A DNA stretch of 55,327 nucleotides from the NCBI GenBank assembly GCA_021299185.1, contig JAJTHZ010000021.1, positions 1-55,327 of the forward strand, given 5' to 3'. The stretch's first letter is position 1. Each line of letters starts with the position of its first letter. A program made the translations under genes and the position numbers. This DNA is from Lysobacteraceae bacterium (GTDB taxonomy: Bacteria > Pseudomonadota > Gammaproteobacteria > Xanthomonadales > Ahniellaceae). This document shows, piece by piece, positions 19,251 through 27,083 of this stretch. The notes under the pieces were generated by a model. The model made no database searches. It was given only the letters and a program-made list of their open reading frames with translations, and was not told the origin of the DNA.

Positions 19251-20476
19251 CAGGGCAGGCTCGCGGGTAGCCGACCCGCGACGAGTCGCCCGCCCGCGAA
19301 CACACTGCGCCCCAGGCGACCGCCGAGCCAATAGGACAGGGCGTCGGGCCGCTCGCAATCCCAGACCACGAAGTCCGCATCGGCGCCCGGCACCAGGGCA
19401 CCCTTCGTTCCCTCCAGTCCGAGGGCGCGCGCGGCATGCGCGGTTGCGCCCGCGAGGGACTCGTCCGGCGTCAGGCCGAACAGCGTGCAGGCGAGGTGCA
19501 TCGCGAGGCGCATCGAGCGCAGCGGCGAAGTGCCCGGATTGAGGTCCGTCGCGACCGCCATCGGCACGCGGTGGCGGCGGAACGCGGCGATCGGGGGCAA
19601 ACGCGTCTCGCGCAGCACGAGGAAGGACCCAGGCAGCAGCACGGCCACCGTCCCGGCACGCGCCATCTCCGCCACCGCCGCTTCGTCGGTCCATTCGAGG
19701 TGGTCGGCCGAACGCGCGCCGTGCAGTGCCGCGAAGCGGGCGCCATGACCGTCGGACAACTGGTCGGCGTGCAGTTTCACCGGTAAGCCCAGTTCCTGCG
19801 CGACGGCGAACAGGCGCGATACCTCGTCGGTGCTGAACGCGATCCGCTCGGCGAACGCGTCGACCGCGTCGACCAGACCTTCGGCGGCGAGCGCACGCAG
19901 GTCGTCGCAACACGCCGCGACGTAGCCGTCCCGGTCGTCGCGATGCTCCGGTGGCAAGGCATGCAGGCCGAGGTAGGTCGTCCGCACGGTGATGCCGAGC
20001 ACGCGGCCGATGCGACGTGCCACCCGCAGCATGCGACGCTCGGCATCCCGTCGCAGACCGTAGCCGGACTTGATCTCCAGCGTGGTCGCGCCGTCCTCCA
20101 GCAGGTCGCGCGCGCGACCGATCGAGGCCTCGAACAGCATGTCCTCGTCCGCCTCGCGGGTCGCCCGCACCGTCGACAGGATGCCGCCGCCGGCCTTGGC
20201 GATGTCGGCGTAGCTCGCACCGGCCAGGCGCGCGGCGAACTCGGCGCTGCGGTCACCCGCGAAGACCAGGTGCGTGTGGCAATCGACCAGCCCCGGCGTG
20301 ACCAGCGCGCCGGCGCCGTCGAAGCGCAGTGCCGCCGCGGCGCGGTAGTCCGCCGCCGGCCCTGCATGGCGGATGCGACCATCCTTCCAGGCGAGCGCCG
20401 CCTGCCCGGTGATCGTGCCTGTCATCGGGTCGAACAGCCGGATGTCGTGCAGCAGCCCGTCGTCGGTGTCGTGCAT
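19250..20476 (-). CDS. hutI: Imidazolonepropionase
   Basis: A 408-residue amidohydrolase of the HutI family. It opens the ring of 4-imidazolone-5-propionate to give N-formimidoyl-L-glutamate, the third step of histidine degradation. The metal-binding HxH is at DCHTHLVFAGDR (His67, His69); EIKSGYGL and ATDLNPGTSP are further family motifs, and the aspartate of the last is the proton-shuttling metal ligand. Start ATG at 20476; a frame open to 20818 runs through hutF and is rejected. No Shine-Dalgarno is present, and a TACAAT -10 box ends six bases before the ATG, so the mRNA is probably leaderless. It is divergent from hutF. Confidence 0.95.
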   Translation of the reverse strand: MHDTDDGLLHDIRLFDPMTGTITGQAALAWKDGRIRHAGPAADYRAAAALRFDGAGALVTPGLVDCHTHLVFAGDRSAEFAARLAGASYADIAKAGGGILSTVRATREADEDMLFEASIGRARDLLEDGATTLEIKSGYGLRRDAERRMLRVARRIGRVLGITVRTTYLGLHALPPEHRDDRDGYVAACCDDLRALAAEGLVDAVDAFAERIAFSTDEVSRLFAVAQELGLPVKLHADQLSDGHGARFAALHGARSADHLEWTDEAAVAEMARAGTVAVLLPGSFLVLRETRLPPIAAFRRHRVPMAVATDLNPGTSPLRSMRLAMHLACTLFGLTPDESLAGATAHAARALGLEGTKGALVPGADADFVVWDCERPDALSYWLGGRLGRSVFAGGRLVAGRLPASLP

Positions 20477-20534
20477 CGCCTGATTGTAGGGCCGGTGGTC
20501 GACGCCGGGCGGCGGTCGCCGTACCGTAGGCGGC
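20477..20534. promoter_or_regulatory. Divergent hutI/hutF promoter region
   Basis: These 58 bp must hold both promoters. For hutF: TCGACG (20499-20504), a 17-bp spacer and TACCGT (20522-20527), then seven bases to the ATG at 20535. For hutI: TACAAT on the minus strand (20488-20483), then six bases to the ATG at 20476, with no good -35. Both geometries predict leaderless transcripts. GTCGAC at 20498-20503 is a short palindrome in the middle; no HutC operator was recognised. Confidence 0.5.
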
Positions 20535-21902
20535 ATGCGACTGCCCGACCGATTCCGTTGCGACCACGCCCTGCTGCCGGACGGCTGGGCCGATGACGTG
20601 GTGATCGCGGTCGACGCGGCGGGGACCATCACCGATGTGGCGCGGGGGGACTTGGGGACTGGTCTGCCGACGCTGGGGCGATGGCTGGTGGCCGGGATGC
20701 CGAACCTGCATTCGCACGCGTTCCAGCGGGCCATGGCCGGGCGTGCCGAGCGCGGTGACGGTGGTGGCGACGACTTCTGGTCGTGGCGCGAGGCGATGTA
20801 TGCGGTCGCCTCGCGCATCGACCCCGTCAGCCTGCAGGCGATCGCGGCCGAGTCGTACGCACGGATGCTGGAGGCCGGCTACAGCGCGGTATGCGAGTTC
20901 CACTACGTCCACCGCCAGCCGGACGGGTCGCGCTACGCCGACGACGACGCGATGTCGCTGGCGCTGCTGGCGGCGGCCCGGGAAGCCGGGATCGGCATCA
21001 CCCTGCTGCCCGTGCTCTACCAGGTCGGGGGGTTCGACGGTCGGCCACTCGCGCCGCGGCAGCGCCGGTTCGCGCTCGGCACCGACGACTTCATCGCGCA
21101 GGTCGCGCGCCTGCGCCGCGCCGAGGATGCGGACGCCCGGATCGGCGTGGCGCTGCATTCGTTGCGCGCGGTATCGCCCGAGGTGCTCGCCGAAGTGGTG
21201 TCGGCCGACCCGGCGCCGGGCGCCCCGATCCACATCCATGTCGCCGAGCAACTGGCCGAGGTCGACGATTGCCTGCAGGCGCGCGGTGCGCGGCCGGTGG
21301 CGTGGCTGCTCGACCACGCCGAGGTCGATGCCCGCTGGTGTCTCGTGCACGCGACGCACCTGTCCGCCGGCGAGCGCGGGCGCCTGGCGGCGACCGGCGC
21401 CGTGGCGGGCCTGTGCCCGACCACCGAGGCGAATCTCGGCGATGGCCTGTTCGCGTTCCCGGAGTGGCAGGCGCTGGGCGGCGTGTACGGGATCGGGTCG
21501 GACAGCCAGGTCTGCCTGTCGCCGTTCGAGGAACTGCGCTGGCTGGAATATGGGCAGCGCCTGCGGCTCCTGCGCCGCAATGTGGCGGCCCCGAAACTGG
21601 GCGGGTCGTGCGGCGAAGCCCTCTGGCGCGCGGCGTGCCTCGGTAGCGCGCAGGCCAGTGGCCGAGCGGTCGGTGCGATCGCCAGCGGCTGCCGGGCCGA
21701 CCTGCTGGTGCTGGATCCGGAGGCCCCGGCGTTCATGGGGCGCGGCCACGTCGAGGCGCTCGACACGCTGGTGTTCGTCGGCGGCGAAGGGACGTTGCGT
21801 GATGCTTACGTGGGCGGTCGGCGCGTGGTGGCGGGTGGGCGCCACGTCGACCGCGATCGCATCACGGCGCGCTGGCGCGCCGTAATGCGGGCCCTGGGCT
21901 GA
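20535..21902 (+). CDS. hutF: Formimidoylglutamate deiminase
   Basis: A 455-residue amidohydrolase that converts N-formimidoyl-L-glutamate to N-formyl-L-glutamate and ammonia, the branch used by Pseudomonas and Xanthomonadales instead of direct HutG hydrolysis. Metal ligands are seen at GMPNLHSHAFQRAMAG (His59, His61); IHIHVAEQ and GIGSDSQVCLSPFEEL are further family motifs. It needs a downstream HutG-type N-formylglutamate deformylase, which is not in the window. It is divergent from hutI, has no Shine-Dalgarno and appears leaderless. Confidence 0.95.
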   Translation: MRLPDRFRCDHALLPDGWADDVVIAVDAAGTITDVARGDLGTGLPTLGRWLVAGMPNLHSHAFQRAMAGRAERGDGGGDDFWSWREAMYAVASRIDPVSLQAIAAESYARMLEAGYSAVCEFHYVHRQPDGSRYADDDAMSLALLAAAREAGIGITLLPVLYQVGGFDGRPLAPRQRRFALGTDDFIAQVARLRRAEDADARIGVALHSLRAVSPEVLAEVVSADPAPGAPIHIHVAEQLAEVDDCLQARGARPVAWLLDHAEVDARWCLVHATHLSAGERGRLAATGAVAGLCPTTEANLGDGLFAFPEWQALGGVYGIGSDSQVCLSPFEELRWLEYGQRLRLLRRNVAAPKLGGSCGEALWRAACLGSAQASGRAVGAIASGCRADLLVLDPEAPAFMGRGHVEALDTLVFVGGEGTLRDAYVGGRRVVAGGRHVDRDRITARWRAVMRALG

Positions 21903-21909
21903 TCGACCT

Positions 21910-21930
21910 GCGCGGCTGCCGCCGCCGCGC
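21910..21930. terminator. Hairpin between convergent hutF and the outer-membrane barrel gene
   Basis: GCGCGGC (21910-21916) and GCCGCGC (21924-21930) can pair around a seven-base loop in the 33-bp gap between the two convergent stop codons. No T-run is present on either side, so termination would be weak. Confidence 0.4.
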
Positions 21931-21935
21931 CGGCC

Positions 21936-24248
21936 TCAGAAGCGGTACACGAACGACAGGCTGGCCACCCACACGTTGTAGTCGGGGCTGTCCTCGCCGA
22001 GCGTGATCACGTTCGCCAACTGGTTCGCCGGCACGCCGTCCACCGCCCAGTCGGTCGATGCATAGTCCTCGTAGGCGAAGCGCAGGCGCGCGGTGAGGTT
22101 CCTGCGGAACGCCCAGTCGCCGTAGATCGACGTCGACGTCAGGTCGGTGGTCGCGGTCGGCAGCGGCGCGGCCGTGAGCGCGGGGCCGACCGAAGTCGCG
22201 ACGTCGGCATCCGTGTTGGCCCGCACGTAGTCGATGCCGAGCTTGAGCTTGCCCTCGAGGAAGCGCGCGTTGGCGCCGAGTCCCCAGGTGTCGACGTCGT
22301 CGCGACTGCGCGTGGTCCAGTTGCGGTTCGGGTCGAAGGGTGTCGTGGCGCGCGTGGCGCCCGCCCACGAGCGACCATCCTGGTCGTTCTTGTAGCGTTC
22401 GACCGAGTAGAAGCCGTACACCGAGCCGTCCTCGCCCGGCGCCCAGGTCAGATCGACGTTGTAGCCGTTGACCCGGCTGAAGGTGAGCCCGAACTCGGAG
22501 TTGTCGTAGTCATCCTCGCTGTAGTTGACGTTGAGGCCCAGGGCGAGTGTTTCGCCGAGTGCGAGGCTGGCGAACACTTCGGCCTGCCGCCGCTGGCGGT
22601 CGGCCTGGTTGAACTTGCGCATGCCGGGCAGGTTCTCGAACGGGAAGCCGTCGACGAGCGGCAGCAGGGTGCTGGTGTAGCCCGGGGCGTAACCGTTGAT
22701 GAAGGTCTCGTAGCCGCGGTATTCGCTGCCGTCGCGGTCGGCGATCGAGAGGCGGACGCCTCCCGAGACGAGGCCCGCGCTGTTGTTGGTGAAGGACAGC
22801 GCGTAGCGGTCCTCGTCCAGTTCCTCGCGCTCCTGGTGCGGCCGTTCGATCCGCTTCCACTGCGCCTCGCCGGCGATGCGCAGCCAGTCGAGCGCCCGCC
22901 ACGTCCCGTCGAGGCGGAACGAGGTCTCCTCCTGCGACTTCGGCTCGTTGAAGCGGCGGAAACTGCTGTTGGCGGCCGTGTTCTGCGTGTTCGAGTCGCC
23001 GCCGATGTAGACGTACTCGTCGTGCGGCGTCTTGTTGTCGCGGTCGTCGTAGCGCAGGTTCGCGTTCCAGTAGAACGTCGACGACGGTCGGTGCGAGAAG
23101 CGCAGCGCCGCGTAGGTGCTGTCGACGCGCCCGTCGAGCGACAGACGCGGCAGCGGCTGGGTGATGCTCGCCGCCAGCACCGGGTTGATGGTGTAGGGCA
23201 GGAAGGCGTCGTCCTGCGTGGCCCGGCCGTACGACAGGTCGCCGGTCAGCCGCATGGTGTCGCTGATCGACCAGCCGCCGGAAGCGTAGAACTGGTGGAA
23301 GGCGTTGTCCGGCTCGAGATGCATCTGCCCCTGGCCGGCCGGGAATCCCGCCGAGGTCCAGCCGGTGATGTTGGTGTAGGGGTTCTGCCAGCGCAGGAAG
23401 CTGTTCTCGTCGTCGAACAGCGACATGTAGTAGCCGATCCGCAGCTGGTAAGTCGGCTGCGCGAAGGTGAGCGCGACGTCGGCGGTCTGGGTCAGGTAGT
23501 CGACCGGCTCCGGCGCGAGCACCGAGCGCGGGTTGCCGCCCGAGTTGCCGATCGTGAGGCCGATCGTCTTGAGGCCGTCCTTCTCCTCGCGGCTGTAGGC
23601 CGTCTCGAGGTGCCACTTCGGCGCCGGGATCCATTCGAAACCGACGTCGAACCTGCGCCGCTCGTGCTCGACGTCGAACGGCCGCAGCGATTCGGCCAGC
23701 CGCGTCAGACCCGCGGTGTTCTGCGCCCCGACCCAGTTGGACGGCAGCGTGAGGCTGGTCGATCCGGGATTGGTGAAGATCGTGGTCGCGGTGTCGAGGT
23801 GGTTGTGCGGCACCTGGTCGAACCCGAGCCGGAACGCCCAGCGGCCCTGGCGCCCGTACTCGAACGCGGCCTCGCGCGAATCCAGCCCGAGGTTCTCCGC
23901 CTCCGCGCGCCAGTAAGTGGGATCGTCGCCGTCCCAGGCCCCGCGCTTGAAGATGTCGAAGCCCAGCACCGCGAACACGCCCTCGTCGGTGAGGCCGGTG
24001 TAGCGCCCGTAGCGGAAGGCGTCGTCACTGAGGAAGCCGAGGCCGACCTCGACCGTGCTCGACACCTGGGTCTGCTCCTCGAGCAGTTCCGCCGTGTCCT
24101 TCGCGGGCTCTTCGCCTTCCAGCGAGAACTCGTCCTGCGCCAGCGCGGGCACCGAGGCCAGCGCCATCGCGAACACGGCGGCGCGGATCGCCTGCAGGGC
24201 GAAGTGCGCGCGGATGGCACGTGACAGGGGATTGCGTTCGATCTTCAT
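21936..24248 (-). CDS. MtrB/PioB-family outer-membrane barrel protein
   Basis: A 770-residue precursor, start ATG at 24248, with a signal peptide ending near VPALAQ (residue 38) and a C-terminal VYRF typical of outer-membrane barrels. Tandem beta-strand repeats with aromatic girdles fill the sequence from about 65 onward. The family forms the sheath in which an MtrA/DmsE-type decahaem cytochrome crosses the outer membrane. I see no cysteine anywhere, so the CxxC near the N-terminus of Shewanella MtrB is absent. It is last of the four-gene operon, 30 bp after the decahaem cytochrome gene, with GAGGCGAG before the ATG. No gene for a surface cytochrome follows; hutF converges. Confidence 0.9.
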   Translation of the reverse strand: MKIERNPLSRAIRAHFALQAIRAAVFAMALASVPALAQDEFSLEGEEPAKDTAELLEEQTQVSSTVEVGLGFLSDDAFRYGRYTGLTDEGVFAVLGFDIFKRGAWDGDDPTYWRAEAENLGLDSREAAFEYGRQGRWAFRLGFDQVPHNHLDTATTIFTNPGSTSLTLPSNWVGAQNTAGLTRLAESLRPFDVEHERRRFDVGFEWIPAPKWHLETAYSREEKDGLKTIGLTIGNSGGNPRSVLAPEPVDYLTQTADVALTFAQPTYQLRIGYYMSLFDDENSFLRWQNPYTNITGWTSAGFPAGQGQMHLEPDNAFHQFYASGGWSISDTMRLTGDLSYGRATQDDAFLPYTINPVLAASITQPLPRLSLDGRVDSTYAALRFSHRPSSTFYWNANLRYDDRDNKTPHDEYVYIGGDSNTQNTAANSSFRRFNEPKSQEETSFRLDGTWRALDWLRIAGEAQWKRIERPHQEREELDEDRYALSFTNNSAGLVSGGVRLSIADRDGSEYRGYETFINGYAPGYTSTLLPLVDGFPFENLPGMRKFNQADRQRRQAEVFASLALGETLALGLNVNYSEDDYDNSEFGLTFSRVNGYNVDLTWAPGEDGSVYGFYSVERYKNDQDGRSWAGATRATTPFDPNRNWTTRSRDDVDTWGLGANARFLEGKLKLGIDYVRANTDADVATSVGPALTAAPLPTATTDLTSTSIYGDWAFRRNLTARLRFAYEDYASTDWAVDGVPANQLANVITLGEDSPDYNVWVASLSFVYRF

Positions 24249-24278
24249 GGCTCGCCTCGCATCCGGTCGAATGGGGAA

Positions 24279-25205
24279 TCAGCGCGTCTGGCGGGCGCCC
24301 GACGGATGGTTCGACCCGTGCACTTCGGTGTGGCAGTTCATGCAGTTCTTGCCCAGCATCTGCTGCGCGCCCGATGGCCGCGTGGCGCCCGGCAGCCCGG
24401 TGCCGCTGTACGCGGTCGACGGGTGGTTGCCGGCGGAGTGGCACTGCTCGCACAGCCAGGGGCCACGCGTGTTGAGCATCGCGACGTGCACCGAGCCGTG
24501 CGGCTTGTGGCAGTGGCCGCAGTCGTCGTTGACCGGCTGGTGCTCCCACAGGAACGGGCCGCGCTTGTCGGCGTGGCACTGGTAGCAGGTCTCGACGGTG
24601 TTGTTCTTGACCAACTGCGACGGCGCGGTCGAACCGTGCGGGTTGTGGCAATCGGAACACGCGACCTTGCCTTCGCGGATCGGGTGGCGGAACGGCTTGA
24701 ACAGGTCCGCGCGCTGCTCCTGGTGGCAACCCAGGCAGACCTCGAACTGCTGGCCCTTGTCGAGGACCGCATCGTGCGCGACATGCGTGTCGTGACAACC
24801 CGAGCAACTGACGCTCTCGTTGTCATGCGCGCTGCCGGCCCAGTGCATCTGCGCGCCGCCCTGGTGGCAGGTCAGGCACACCTGGTTGCCGGTCTTGGCG
24901 TCGGCCTCCTTGAACGTCACGTCGGGCGCGGGCTTGTTATCGCCTTCGCCGTCGAGGTGCGCCTGGCTCGCGCCGTGGCAGGTGACGCAGGCCTGGTCGG
25001 CGAACGGCGTGCGCTCGTCCGCGACCACGCCGTGCTTGGTCTTGAGGATCGGCAGGACGGGCACCTCGGAGGTTTCGTCGTGGCACTTCACGCACGACTT
25101 GTAGCCGGGGTTGTCGGCGCCTTCGGCGGCGCGCGACGGCGGGGCTGAGACGCCGAGCGACAGGAGCGCCGCGGCAAGCCAGGCGTGGATGCTGCGCAGT
25201 TGCAT
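24279..25205 (-). CDS. DmsE/MtrA-family decahaem c-type cytochrome
   Basis: A 308-residue periplasmic precursor with a signal peptide (about 1-27). Ten CxxCH motifs begin at residues 38, 73, 110, 134, 157, 183, 207, 229, 252 and 288, the full set of the MtrA/DmsE/PioA family. Many additional histidines, such as KHGV and the HPI, HNPHG, HKPHG motifs, can serve as distal ligands for bis-His haems. The start at 25205 was chosen because GGAGG stands six bases upstream and the signal peptide begins there; the open frame to 25265 overlaps the preceding gene. It should form an electron wire through the barrel protein encoded next. Whether electrons flow out or in cannot be told from sequence. Confidence 0.93.
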   Translation of the reverse strand: MQLRSIHAWLAAALLSLGVSAPPSRAAEGADNPGYKSCVKCHDETSEVPVLPILKTKHGVVADERTPFADQACVTCHGASQAHLDGEGDNKPAPDVTFKEADAKTGNQVCLTCHQGGAQMHWAGSAHDNESVSCSGCHDTHVAHDAVLDKGQQFEVCLGCHQEQRADLFKPFRHPIREGKVACSDCHNPHGSTAPSQLVKNNTVETCYQCHADKRGPFLWEHQPVNDDCGHCHKPHGSVHVAMLNTRGPWLCEQCHSAGNHPSTAYSGTGLPGATRPSGAQQMLGKNCMNCHTEVHGSNHPSGARQTR

Positions 25206-25261
25206 GGTGGCCTCCAGGTGTTCGTTCCGGTGCCCCGCGCCGGGCGGCGCGGGACGGCGGG

Positions 25262-26218
25262 TCATTGCTTCTTCGCGACGAGGTCGGCCGCGCCGCCATC
25301 GATCGACAGCGAGTGCTCCATCGAGACGTAGTGCCAGCGTCCCTTGGTGAACCCGTCATGGATCGCGATCCCTACCGGGTAGACGTTGCCGGCGGTGAAG
25401 CTCTTCTGGCCCGGGCCTGCGCCGGCCAGCGGCCGGCTCAGCACCACCGTCCACTCGCCACCGGCGAAGGTCGCGTCCGCGGCCACCGCGGGGCTCGCAG
25501 CCTTGTGCGGCTTGTCGAGGATGTAGCCGTTGGCTGCAACCGGCGGCTTGCCCGGCGCGAGTGCCGCGGACCAGTACTCGAGGAAGGTTCCGGCGGCCAG
25601 CAGCTTGTCGATGTCGGCCTGCGGCTTGAGGTTGGCACCACCGCCCGTGCGGCCCAGCTTGGCGCGCGATGCGCCGAGGTACTTCTCCTGCGGTGCCGCG
25701 CCGGCGGAGGCCATGCCCTCGACGTCGTCGTGGCAGCCCGCCCAGCAGCCGGCGCGCACGGCTTCCTTCACCGAGGCGTCGCTGAGCATCACGCTGGCGT
25801 GCGCGGCGAACTCGGACTGCTTGGCGTTGCTGCCGGTCTCCTTCCACTGCAGGCGGAAGTACAGCTTCGTGCCGTCGTGCGCGACCTGCACCTTGATGGG
25901 CAGGTGGCCCGGCTTGCCGGCGATCGGCGATGGCTCGAGCTTGCCGGCCTCGGCGATCTTCGCACCGTCCTTGGCGATCGACTCGGCGTCATGGCACTGC
26001 CTGCAATCCTTGCCGCCGCGGAATTTCTCCGCGCCTTCGTGGTCGTTCTTGGTCAGCACCCACTCCCACGAGGCCTGGCCCGCGTAGGCCAGCGCGATGT
26101 CCTTGGCGGGCACGCCGGCCCAGTCCACGGCGAGCGCCTGCGTGGCCGGCAGGCCGGCGAGCAGGCAGGCGAGGGCGAGCGGGCGCAGCATGGCGCGAGC
26201 GTTGCTGATCGAGGTCAT
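25262..26218 (-). CDS. Ethylbenzene-dehydrogenase-type haem-binding cytochrome
   Basis: A 318-residue periplasmic precursor; signal peptide to about ALA30. One CxxCH (CRQCH, 72-76) predicts a c-type haem. The region from about 105 to 310 resembles the haem-binding domain of the ethylbenzene/DMS dehydrogenase gamma-subunit family (HLPIKVQVAHDGTKLYFRLQW). A second cysteine pair is CWAGCH (158-163), a CxxxCH spacing whose haem attachment is uncertain. Start ATG at 26218, 14 bp after the stop of the NapC-type gene; the frame open to 27721 crosses that gene and is rejected. No molybdenum catalytic subunit is nearby, so it is probably an electron carrier between the quinol dehydrogenase and the decahaem cytochrome. 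That role is inferred from order. Confidence 0.8.
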   Translation of the reverse strand: MTSISNARAMLRPLALACLLAGLPATQALAVDWAGVPAKDIALAYAGQASWEWVLTKNDHEGAEKFRGGKDCRQCHDAESIAKDGAKIAEAGKLEPSPIAGKPGHLPIKVQVAHDGTKLYFRLQWKETGSNAKQSEFAAHASVMLSDASVKEAVRAGCWAGCHDDVEGMASAGAAPQEKYLGASRAKLGRTGGGANLKPQADIDKLLAAGTFLEYWSAALAPGKPPVAANGYILDKPHKAASPAVAADATFAGGEWTVVLSRPLAGAGPGQKSFTAGNVYPVGIAIHDGFTKGRWHYVSMEHSLSIDGGAADLVAKKQ

Positions 26219-26232
26219 GGCAGTTTTCCGGC

Positions 26233-26841
26233 TCACAGTGAGAAGTCCTCGGACTCGCCTTCCTCGGCCGGCATGTCCGGCTTGCGATGGGCGATGCCCT
26301 TGTGGCAGTCGATGCAGGTCTCGCCGCTCTTGGCGGCATCCTCGTGCGATTCGCGCGCGCGGCTCGATTGCGCGGCGAAGTCCATGTAGGCGCGGTTGTG
26401 GCACGAGCGGCATTCGCGGGAGTCGTTGGCCTTCATCTCCGCCCACACGACTTCGGCCATCTCCAGCCGACGGGCCTCGAACTTCTCGGGCGTGTCGATC
26501 CAGCCGAAGATCTCGCCGGGGACATCGGTCCAGGCGGCGCGGATCTTGCGCTGCATCTTGGGGATGAAGTCCTTCGCGAGGTGGCAGTCGGCGCAGCCGG
26601 CGCGCACCCCGGAGCGATTGGTGTAGTGGGAACTCGCTTCCCACTCCGGCGCGACGTGCGTGCGCTGCGAGTGGCAGGCGTAGGCGCAGAACTGGTCGGT
26701 GCCGGTCAGGTGCAGGCTGGTGTTGAACACCGCCACGAACGCGATGCCTGCGACGAAGCCGCCACCGAGCAGGGTGCCCAGGGCCCAGCGCGTGCTGGGC
26801 GTCCACAACCCGCGCCACAACCGCTTCAGCCATCCGAACAC
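26233..26841 (-). CDS. NapC/NirT-family tetrahaem quinol dehydrogenase
   Basis: A 202-residue protein with an N-terminal membrane anchor (about 19-40) and a periplasmic head. Haem sites are CAYACH (52-57), CADCH (83-87), CRSCH (144-148) and CIDCH (176-180). The first has a CxxxCH spacing and is followed by SQ, where classical NapC/NrfH/CymA proteins have CxxCH followed by a methionine ligand. HYTNRSGVRAGCADCH matches the family's second haem region. It starts with GTG at 26841 after a strong GGGGAGG site. Members oxidise membrane quinol and pass electrons to periplasmic cytochromes. As the first gene of the operon it is the likely entry point, and an FNR-type box lies 102 bp upstream. Confidence 0.9.
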   Translation of the reverse strand: MFGWLKRLWRGLWTPSTRWALGTLLGGGFVAGIAFVAVFNTSLHLTGTDQFCAYACHSQRTHVAPEWEASSHYTNRSGVRAGCADCHLAKDFIPKMQRKIRAAWTDVPGEIFGWIDTPEKFEARRLEMAEVVWAEMKANDSRECRSCHNRAYMDFAAQSSRARESHEDAAKSGETCIDCHKGIAHRKPDMPAEEGESEDFSL

Positions 26842-26942
26842 GCTGACCTCCCCGACGATGTTGCCGACGCTTCGGGCTGCGCCCGCGAACCGGGCATCGC
26901 CCCCATTGGCGGCGACTGTGCGGGCGCGCGACGCCGGAGGTG

Positions 26943-26956
26943 TTGATCGAGGTCAA
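26943..26956. promoter_or_regulatory. FNR/Anr/FixK-type box, cytochrome operon/prenyltransferase
   Basis: TTGATCGAGGTCAA matches TTGAT-N4-ATCAA with one change (A to G) and fully fits TTGAY-N4-RTCAA. It lies in the 242-bp divergent region between the NapC-type gene (minus) and the prenyltransferase gene (plus). On the minus strand CACAGT (26920-26915), a three-of-six -10 box, stands exactly 22 bases away, the spacing of a class II activated promoter. This favours low-oxygen activation of the cytochrome operon. The rest of the region shows no other clear site. Confidence 0.6.
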
Positions 26957-27083
26957 GAAGAACGCAGGGCCGGTGCTCCACCTTCGGATGGCGCCCGGAA
27001 CGGGCGCGACTGGCGGGAATCGCGCGGCGCACCGCGACCCGGCATCATTCCGTTCGGTGCGCCACACAGCGGAGGTTCGCCAG

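Noticed and set aside
25262-26218. Idea that the EB_dh-type protein is the gamma subunit of a molybdenum dehydrogenase.
   Set aside because: No molybdopterin catalytic subunit or Fe-S beta subunit gene is nearby, and the protein carries its own c-type haem motif. An electron-carrier role fits the operon better.
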